This document shows, piece by piece, positions 40,150 through 46,423 of a stretch of DNA of 46,423 bases. The notes under the pieces were generated by a model. That model was not told the DNA's origin. It searched no databases and saw nothing but the letters and a program-made list of their open reading frames with translations. The stretch spans positions 1-46,423 of the forward strand of contig NZ_LNYE01000028.1 in NCBI RefSeq assembly GCF_001467695.1, read 5' to 3'. The position numbers were made by a program, and so were the translations under genes. The DNA comes from Legionella gratiana. GTDB lineage: Bacteria > Pseudomonadota > Gammaproteobacteria > Legionellales > Legionellaceae. Positions within the stretch are counted from its first letter, which is position 1. Every line of letters begins with the position of its first letter.

Positions 40150-41445
40150 ATGGCACATTACAATACTCAGCCTGAATCAATAACAAATTTCGGAATCCAA
40201 TCAATTATGCCTTGGATGGTATGGGGCTTAGGTTGTTTGTTTTATTTTTATGAGTGCCTCTTACAAGTATCACCTAGTGTCATGAGCCATGAACTCATGA
40301 GGGACTTTTCAGTTACCAGCCAAACCCTAGGAATTTTATCCGGTATCTATTTTTATTCTTATGCCGCCATGCAATTGCCAGGTGGTGTATTAATGGATTA
40401 TTTTGGCCCACATCGGCTGTTAACATTAGCTACTGTAGTTTGTGCTGTAAGTACTATCGCTTTCGGCATGACTGATAGCTTTTTTATGGCTTGCGTCGCT
40501 CGCTTAATGATAGGTTTTGGTTCAGCTTTCGCAGCTGTCGGAACAATGAAGCTAGCTGCAAATTGGTTTCCCGCTCAACGCTTTGCTTTGCTTACCGGAC
40601 TCATGGTAACCATAGGAATGCTCGGAGCAATTGGGGGAGAAGCCCCTTTAGCATTATTAATTGACCATTTTGGTTGGCGTCATAGCATGCTGATCATGGG
40701 AAGTACTGGGCTTGTTCTTGCTGTTTTGCTTATTTTTATCGCTAAAGATACGCCAAAGAATCATGAAATTTCTGCACCTCATCTAGTAGAAGAGGAGCAC
40801 CTAATACCTAGTTTGCTCGCATTAATGAAAAACAAACAACTTTGGCTAGTGGCCTGCTATGGTGGATTAATGTACATGGCAACGCCTGTTTTTTGTGGGC
40901 TATGGGGTGTTCCTTTTTTAATGCACAAAATGATGATTACCAAAACGACCGCAGCAAATTATATTTCTTTAGTCTTTATTGGTTGGGCAATTGCTAGTCC
41001 CTTATGGGGCATATTTTCTAACCGAATTGGCTTGCGTAAACCTCCTATGTATATAGGATGTATCGGTGCCCTTATTTGTTCTTTACTCTTTATTTTTGTT
41101 CCGATTAATACAGCAATATATATGGAACTTTTACTCTTCGCATTTGGTCTTTTTTCTGCAGGATTTTTACCTGCATTTACTGTTGCTAAAGAGTTATGCA
41201 ATAAAAAATATGTTGCTACAGGTTTAAGTTTTATGAATATGATGAATATGCTAGGGATAGCGTTAGCGCAACCACTTATTGGTTATATTCTTGATAAAAT
41301 GTGGGAAGGTGAAGTCAATGGTACTGTCAGAGTTTATCCGCTGGAAGCATATCATACTGGCCTTGCTATTCTTCCGCTAGGAATGCTTATTGCCTTAATT
41401 ATTTTACCCAAAATCAAAGAAACTTATTGCCAAAGTGCACATTAA
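40150..41445 (+). CDS. MFS transporter
   Basis: This inner-membrane carrier has 12 predicted helices in about 431 residues. The motif between helices 2 and 3 reads LPGGVLMDYFGPHRLL, the MFS signature GxxxDxxGxR-type loop, and helix 4 starts with CVARLMIGFGSAFAAVG. Substrate cannot be told from sequence. The chosen ATG at 40150 has GGAGA about 11 bases upstream; a TTG at 40120 is an alternative without a good site. It lies alone between the L,D-transpeptidase and miaB. Confidence 0.88.
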   Translation: MAHYNTQPESITNFGIQSIMPWMVWGLGCLFYFYECLLQVSPSVMSHELMRDFSVTSQTLGILSGIYFYSYAAMQLPGGVLMDYFGPHRLLTLATVVCAVSTIAFGMTDSFFMACVARLMIGFGSAFAAVGTMKLAANWFPAQRFALLTGLMVTIGMLGAIGGEAPLALLIDHFGWRHSMLIMGSTGLVLAVLLIFIAKDTPKNHEISAPHLVEEEHLIPSLLALMKNKQLWLVACYGGLMYMATPVFCGLWGVPFLMHKMMITKTTAANYISLVFIGWAIASPLWGIFSNRIGLRKPPMYIGCIGALICSLLFIFVPINTAIYMELLLFAFGLFSAGFLPAFTVAKELCNKKYVATGLSFMNMMNMLGIALAQPLIGYILDKMWEGEVNGTVRVYPLEAYHTGLAILPLGMLIALIILPKIKETYCQSAH

Positions 41446-41564
41446 TGAAATAATACGGAACTTCCCGAAATTATTTAAAATAACCTGGATGCAATCAGTG
41501 GCTCCCCCAGTAATATTCTGGTCCTACTCTTTGTACCTTACACTTTCAAAGTAGACTTTAAAAT

Positions 41565-42908
41565 ATGGCAAAAAAACTATATATCAAAACTAACGGCTGC
41601 CAGATGAATGAATATGACTCATCTAAAATGGCAGAAGTTTTGCTGCAATCACATGGTTTGGTCAAAACGGATCAAGTTGAAGATGCAGATGTGATCTTAC
41701 TTAACACGTGCTCTATTCGTGAAAAAGCACAGGAAAAAGTGTTTTCTCAATTAGGACAATGGCGTGAATATAAAGCGAAAAACCCCCATGTAGTGATTGG
41801 CGTAGGCGGCTGTGTAGCGAGTCAAGAAGGTGAAGATATTATTAAAAGAGCACCTTTTGTTGATATTGTTTTCGGCCCACAAACGTTACACCGACTTCCT
41901 GAGTTACTTAACGAGCGAATGGAAAAGAGAAAGCCCGTTGTTGATATAAGTTTTCCAGAAATTGAAAAGTTTGATCATCTGCCAGCACCGCGGGCTGAAG
42001 GACCAACTGCTTTTGTTTCCATCATGGAAGGCTGCAGCAAATATTGTAGTTTTTGTGTTGTCCCTTATACTCGGGGCACTGAAATTAGCCGACCTTTTGA
42101 TGATGTACTTGCTGAATGCTACCAATTGGCAATCCAAGGGGTTAGGGAAATTAATTTATTAGGTCAAAATGTTAACGATTATCGCGGAACAATGGAAAAT
42201 GGGGATATTGCTGACTTAGCTCTTTTAATTCATTATCTTGCCGCCATAGAGGGTATAGGCAGAATTCGTTTTACAACATCGCATCCTTTGGCGTTTTCAG
42301 ACAATCTAATCAATGCTTACGCAGAGGTACCTGAATTGGCTAATCATTTACATTTGCCAGTACAAAGCGGTTCCGATCGCATTTTAGGTTTAATGAAGCG
42401 AGGATATACTGCTTTAGAGTTCAAATCTAAAATTAGAAAGTTACGAAAAGTACGACCAGATATCCGTTTATCTACAGATATTATTGTTGGTTTTCCAGGG
42501 GAAACAGATAAAGATTTTCAAGATACTATGGACTTAGTCCACGAAATTGGCTTTGATACGTCATTTAGTTTTATTTATAGTCCAAGGCCAGGTACACCTG
42601 CAGCTAATTTATCTGATGACACACCTATGGACGTAAAAAAGCAACGACTCCAGATCTTGCAAAATAGACTTTTATTGCAAGCATCTCGTTATAGTCAATC
42701 GATGATTGGAAGCACACAGAAAATATTAGTAACTGGTTTTTCTAAAAAAGACTCTCAACAACTTTCTGGACGTACTGAGTGCAATCGAGTAGTAAATTTT
42801 GACGGTCCAGCACATTTAATTGGTCAATTCGTTTCTATTCAAATTAATGATGCATTGCCAAATTCATTACGAGGACGCCTCATTGCAGCTGAGACTGAAA
42901 CGATTTGA
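41565..42908 (+). CDS. miaB: tRNA-2-methylthio-N6-dimethylallyladenosine synthase MiaB
   Basis: MiaB is a radical-SAM methylthiotransferase that modifies i6A37 to ms2i6A37 next to the anticodon of tRNAs reading UNN codons. The 447 residues hold both iron-sulfur sites: Cys12, Cys49 and Cys83 in the N-terminal domain, and C157-x3-C161-x2-C164 in the radical-SAM domain. A TRAM domain is at the C-terminus. First gene of a four-gene plus-strand cluster; its stop shares one base with the rluD ATG. Confidence 0.97.
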   Translation: MAKKLYIKTNGCQMNEYDSSKMAEVLLQSHGLVKTDQVEDADVILLNTCSIREKAQEKVFSQLGQWREYKAKNPHVVIGVGGCVASQEGEDIIKRAPFVDIVFGPQTLHRLPELLNERMEKRKPVVDISFPEIEKFDHLPAPRAEGPTAFVSIMEGCSKYCSFCVVPYTRGTEISRPFDDVLAECYQLAIQGVREINLLGQNVNDYRGTMENGDIADLALLIHYLAAIEGIGRIRFTTSHPLAFSDNLINAYAEVPELANHLHLPVQSGSDRILGLMKRGYTALEFKSKIRKLRKVRPDIRLSTDIIVGFPGETDKDFQDTMDLVHEIGFDTSFSFIYSPRPGTPAANLSDDTPMDVKKQRLQILQNRLLLQASRYSQSMIGSTQKILVTGFSKKDSQQLSGRTECNRVVNFDGPAHLIGQFVSIQINDALPNSLRGRLIAAETETI

Positions 42909-43873
42909 TGATAGAGCATATTCAAAAGCAGTTGACCATTTCTCGCGAGTACCATAATCAACGCATTGATAGCGTGCTCGCACAGCTACTCCCTGACTAT
43001 TCACGCTCACAAATCAGTAGCTGGATTAAAAAGGGTGCAATAACGCTTAATCACCAATCGTGTAAACCCAAAGACAAAGTTGAAGATGGCGATCTGATCG
43101 AGATTAATATTGATTTTAATGTAACGAACACTCATTTTGATCATTATGTCCCAGAGGAAATTCCTTTAACTATTGTTTATGAGGATGAAGATGTTTTAGT
43201 TCTCAATAAACCGGCAAATATGGTCGTTCATCCAGGAGCTGGAAATAAAGAACATACCTTAGTCAATGCATTGTTACATCACAACCCCTCGCTCACTCAT
43301 TTACCTCGAGCAGGTATTGTTCATCGGCTTGATAAAGACACGACAGGGCTTTTAATGGTGGCTAAAACTATACCCGCGCATACTTCCTTGATACGCCAAA
43401 TGCAAGCTCGTGAAATTAAACGTCAGTATATTACTTTAGTACAAGGCCATATTATTTCTGGTGGTACCATTGATACAGGCTTTGGACGACATCCTAGAAA
43501 TAGACTAAAAATGGCGGTACAGGAGAATGGAAAACAAGCCATAACTCATTATTCGGTAAAAAAACAGTATCATGACTTTACTCTACTGGACGTCAATCTA
43601 ATGACGGGGCGAACACATCAAATCAGGGTTCATTTAGCATATATCCATCATCCAGTAGTTGGTGATCCACTTTATGGCGCACGGATGCGATTTCCAGCAC
43701 AAGCATCAGAACAGTTGCGTGCTCTTTTCCAAGACTTTAAAAGACAAGCACTGCATGCCTGTGCTCTCTCATTTCATCATCCAAAAACAGAAAAACAGTT
43801 GACGCTTATGGCCCCAATACCCGATGATTTTAAACTTCTTCTAAACACATTGGACGAGCATTATGAAGACTAA
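42908..43873 (+). CDS. rluD: 23S rRNA pseudouridine synthase RluD
   Basis: RluD makes the pseudouridines of helix 69 in 23S rRNA (1911, 1915 and 1917 in E. coli). The 321 residues have an N-terminal S4 RNA-binding domain (about 15-70) and the catalytic domain with HRLDKDTTGLL, whose Asp near residue 142 is the nucleophile, and GRTHQIRVHLAY. The ATG overlaps the miaB stop by one base, and the end overlaps pgeF by 11 bases. RluD-PgeF adjacency is common. Confidence 0.94.
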   Translation: MIEHIQKQLTISREYHNQRIDSVLAQLLPDYSRSQISSWIKKGAITLNHQSCKPKDKVEDGDLIEINIDFNVTNTHFDHYVPEEIPLTIVYEDEDVLVLNKPANMVVHPGAGNKEHTLVNALLHHNPSLTHLPRAGIVHRLDKDTTGLLMVAKTIPAHTSLIRQMQAREIKRQYITLVQGHIISGGTIDTGFGRHPRNRLKMAVQENGKQAITHYSVKKQYHDFTLLDVNLMTGRTHQIRVHLAYIHHPVVGDPLYGARMRFPAQASEQLRALFQDFKRQALHACALSFHHPKTEKQLTLMAPIPDDFKLLLNTLDEHYED

Positions 43874-44600
43874 ATTAGCGAACTGGTCTGCCCCAAAAAA
43901 TATCACTGCCTTAAGTACTACTCGACTTTCAGGATATAGCCAAATACCTTATGAAAGTAACAATATGGGCTTAGGCATTGGTGATAATGACCATCACGTG
44001 ATGCAAAATAGACAACAACTCGTTGAGCTGCTGCAACTCCCAGACGAACCCCAATGGCTAAAGCAAACACATAGTACTCATTGCGTTATAGTAGAAGAGG
44101 ATCTTAATAGAAATGCTGATGCTTCCATAACTCGCTCTCAAAAATATCCTTTGGCCATTCTTACCGCGGATTGTTTACCAATCATGCTATGTAACGTGCA
44201 AGGAACTGAGATTGCAGCAATTCATGCTGGATGGAAAGGATTGGCTCATGGTATTATTGAAAATACACTCAATAAAATGAACAGCCCGGAATCGGAACTA
44301 TTAGCGTGGATTGGCCCCTCCATTTGTCAAAAATGCTATGAGGTGGGTGATGAAGTCTATCAAAAATTCATTCAGACTTATCCTTTAAGTCAGCAAGCCT
44401 TCAATCCTATGAAAGAAAAATGGCTCGCGAATTTATCACTAATCGCTGAAATTGTTTTGAACGCTAAAGGGGTTAATACCGTTTATCAGTCAGAATTATG
44501 TACTTTTGAGTTAAAAAATGAGTTCTATTCCTACCGAAGAACATCACAAACAGGTAGAATAGCTACCTTAATCTGGTTTAATGATCAACCTCAGGACTAA
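43863..44600 (+). CDS. pgeF: Peptidoglycan editing factor PgeF (laccase-domain)
   Basis: PgeF (YfiH) is a copper- or zinc-binding multi-domain oxidoreductase-like protein that prevents D-amino-acid errors in peptidoglycan precursors and can act on purine nucleosides. The 245 residues show the family pattern: KQTHST, TADCLPIML with the metal Cys, HAGWKGLAHGI with the metal His, and IGPSICQKCYEVGDEV. The gene overlaps rluD and is three bases from degQ, so the cluster is probably co-transcribed. Confidence 0.93.
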   Translation: MKTKLANWSAPKNITALSTTRLSGYSQIPYESNNMGLGIGDNDHHVMQNRQQLVELLQLPDEPQWLKQTHSTHCVIVEEDLNRNADASITRSQKYPLAILTADCLPIMLCNVQGTEIAAIHAGWKGLAHGIIENTLNKMNSPESELLAWIGPSICQKCYEVGDEVYQKFIQTYPLSQQAFNPMKEKWLANLSLIAEIVLNAKGVNTVYQSELCTFELKNEFYSYRRTSQTGRIATLIWFNDQPQD

Positions 44601-44603
44601 AAT

Positions 44604-45995
44604 ATGATAAAATATATCAAACTATTTATGAGTACCCTGCTTCTTTTAACCGCCTCGTTTACTTATGCGGCTAATGAAGCCTCTGCACCAATTCCGAGCC
44701 TAGCTCCAGCTTTAAAAAATATAATGCCGGCGATCGTGAATGTTGCTGTACAAGGTTATTTACCGAGCGATGCAGCACCTCCTGGAGCTTCATCGCGGAG
44801 TGATGATGATGCACTAAATAATAGGCAACCTCGTCAAATTGCTCCAGAAAAAGGACGTAAGTTTGAAAGCATTGGTTCCGGTGTTATTTTAGATGCACAA
44901 AATGGAATCATTATTACTAATGATCATGTCATTCGAAATGCTACCCTTATTACCATCACCCTCCAAGATGGTCGACGATTGAAAGCAAAACTGATTGGTG
45001 GTGATAGCGAAACTGATTTGGCTGTATTAAAAATCAATGCAGCAAATCTAAAATCTTTGCCTATAGGAGATTCAGATCAATTACAAGTAGGTGATTTTGT
45101 AGTGGCTATCGGAAATCCTTTTGGCTTAAACAGCTTTGGCAATAGCCAGTCAGCAACATTTGGTATCATTAGTGCCTTAAAACGTAGTGATTTAAACATT
45201 GAAGGTGTAGAAAACTTTATTCAAACTGACGCGGCAATTAACCCAGGTAATTCTGGTGGTGCACTAGTTAATACTAAAGGAGAATTGATAGGCATTAACA
45301 CCGCAATTCTTTCCCCTTATGGTGGTAATGTAGGTATTGGGTTTGCTATTCCTATTAATATGGCTAAAGATGTAGCACAACAAATAATCAAATATGGCTC
45401 AATCCATCGTGGATTAATGGGTATATTCGTTCAACATTTAACTCCAGAGTTAGCTCATTCCATGGGGTATCCTGAAGATTTCCAAGGAGCATTAGTATCA
45501 CAGGTTAATCCAAACTCTCCTGCTGAACGAGCTGGCTTAAAGTCTGGGGATATAATTACCCAAATTAACAATACTAAAATTACCCAAGCAACCCAGGTAA
45601 AAACAACAATTAGCCTCTTGCGTGTGGGGTCAAATGTTAAAATGATTGTTCAACGTGATGGAAAACCAATTACTCTTGATGCTATTGTTACTGACATCAA
45701 ATCTCATGAACAAAAACTTCAAGCTGAGAATCCGTTCCTCTATGGATTAGCATTAAGAAATTTTGAGCAAGAAACACCACCTCATGGCAACGTAATCGGT
45801 GTACAAGTTGTTGGTGCTTCAGAAACAAGCGCAGGATGGCGTGCTGGTCTAAGACCTGGAGATATTATTATTTCTGCAAACAAAGCTCCTGTTAAAGATG
45901 TGAAATCTCTACAACAAATAGCACTGCAGAAAAAGCAAGAACTACTGGTTCAAATATTACGTGGACCTGGCGCAATGTATTTATTGATTATTTAA
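44604..45995 (+). CDS. degQ: Periplasmic serine endoprotease DegQ/DegP (HtrA)
   Basis: HtrA proteases degrade misfolded envelope proteins and act as chaperones. The 463-residue precursor has a signal peptide (cleavage near residue 22). The protease domain has His108 (TNDHVI), Asp138 (ETDLAVL) and Ser217 (NPGNSGGAL). Two PDZ domains follow. Length and the short LA-loop region favour DegQ, as in Legionella. The gene is followed by a terminator. Confidence 0.93.
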   Translation: MIKYIKLFMSTLLLLTASFTYAANEASAPIPSLAPALKNIMPAIVNVAVQGYLPSDAAPPGASSRSDDDALNNRQPRQIAPEKGRKFESIGSGVILDAQNGIIITNDHVIRNATLITITLQDGRRLKAKLIGGDSETDLAVLKINAANLKSLPIGDSDQLQVGDFVVAIGNPFGLNSFGNSQSATFGIISALKRSDLNIEGVENFIQTDAAINPGNSGGALVNTKGELIGINTAILSPYGGNVGIGFAIPINMAKDVAQQIIKYGSIHRGLMGIFVQHLTPELAHSMGYPEDFQGALVSQVNPNSPAERAGLKSGDIITQINNTKITQATQVKTTISLLRVGSNVKMIVQRDGKPITLDAIVTDIKSHEQKLQAENPFLYGLALRNFEQETPPHGNVIGVQVVGASETSAGWRAGLRPGDIIISANKAPVKDVKSLQQIALQKKQELLVQILRGPGAMYLLII

Positions 45996-46005
45996 CTTTC
46001 TTTCC

Positions 46006-46045
46006 AGCCTGGGTGAATCATTACCCAGGCTTAATTGCTTCTTTA
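46006..46045 (+). terminator. Intrinsic terminator of the miaB-degQ cluster
   Basis: AGCCTGGGT (46006-46014) pairs perfectly with ACCCAGGCT (46023-46031) around an eight-base loop, starting 11 bases after the degQ stop. The following TAATTGCTTCTTT is T-rich but not a pure run. Confidence 0.65.
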
Positions 46046-46155
46046 AATGATAGCTGTGATCGATTAAAAATAGGCTTATTAAATCAATGAACTATCATTA
46101 TTTCCTGAAACTGAACTCATATTAAAGAAAAATATAAAAAAATACGTTAATAGAC

Positions 46156-46184
46156 TTGACATCCTGTCATTAAAACGACAAAAT
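46156..46184 (+). promoter_or_regulatory. Sigma-70 promoter of the tRNA gene
   Basis: A perfect -35 TTGACA (46156-46161) is followed after 17 bases by CAAAAT (46179-46184) and a GC-rich CGCG discriminator, a layout typical of growth-rate-controlled stable RNA promoters. It sits 12 bases before the tRNA. Confidence 0.6.
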
Positions 46185-46196
46185 CACGCGTCTTGT

Positions 46197-46273
46197 GGCT
46201 ATGTAGCTCAGCCGGTTAGAGCGCGGCACTCATAATGCTGAGGTCGGTGGTTCGAGTCCACCCATAGCCACCA
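46197..46273 (+). tRNA. tRNA with CAU anticodon, probably elongator tRNA-Met
   Basis: A full cloverleaf is visible: acceptor stem GGCTATG/CATAGCC, D-arm GCTC/GAGC, anticodon stem CGGCA/TGCTG with loop CTCATAA (anticodon CAT), T-arm GGTGG/CCACC with TTCGAGT, and an encoded CCA (46271-46273). The GGCTAYGTAGCTCAG start resembles E. coli elongator tRNA-Met. A CAU anticodon could also be tRNA-Ile2 modified by TilS, but the acceptor sequence fits Met better. The remaining 150 bases of the window hold no recognisable gene. Confidence 0.93.
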
Positions 46274-46423
46274 CTAAGTAGGAGTCTATTCCGAAGACAT
46301 CGGTTACAAATTAGGCTCTTTCCCATTTAAGCTGAATCGTCTACACATCTTGTCTATCGCAAATAAAACAGGATCCAATTATTTTTTTTGCAGAAGGAGA
46401 CGGTATTGAGAGCATCGTCACCC

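Noticed and set aside
46197..46423. Integration (attachment) site at the tRNA 3' end
   Set aside because: No second copy of the tRNA 3' end and no integrase gene are visible in the remaining 150 bases; the window ends too soon to judge.

Overview
The window looks like a chromosomal segment of a Legionella species. The base composition is AT-rich, the housekeeping proteins are gammaproteobacterial, and several proteins are of the kind Legionella injects into host cells: an SH2-like protein, a degenerate eukaryotic-type protein kinase and an ankyrin-repeat protein. The genus is inferred from gene content and protein style; no database search was possible.

Layout. Positions 1-3200 hold three unrecognised minus-strand genes, two of them a tight operon closed by an intrinsic terminator. 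Positions 3451-11261 carry mpl, yhdP and a FleR/FleS-type two-component pair, all on the minus strand. A putative kinase effector (11387-13630) separates these from the minus-strand ftsK-lolA-rarA cluster. Divergent from ftsK run trxB, aat, an SH2-like gene and infA. Positions 20973-22418 are accessory: a decayed Fic-domain fragment and an ankyrin protein with a PPxY motif. Positions 22596-28896 are a minus-strand catabolic cluster that appears to link lysine breakdown through aminoadipate semialdehyde (a saccharopine-dehydrogenase-family enzyme and an ALDH7-type dehydrogenase) to beta-oxidation enzymes (a fused HAD/ECH protein and a thiolase).

Positions 29106-35572 are plus-strand envelope, translation, replication and cofactor genes (lnt, leuS, lptE, holA, nadD). 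They are met tail to tail by the minus-strand operon accD-folC-dedD-cvpA (35547-38999). Then follow a secreted L,D-transpeptidase, an MFS transporter, the miaB-rluD-pgeF-degQ cluster and a CAU-anticodon tRNA with its own promoter. Two intergenic palindromic elements (about 3358-3436 and 33727-33882) look like dispersed repeats.

No CRISPR array, prophage, complete insertion sequence or toxin-antitoxin module was seen. The most interesting content is the set of candidate host-directed proteins placed singly between conserved housekeeping genes, above all the SH2-like protein between aat and infA.
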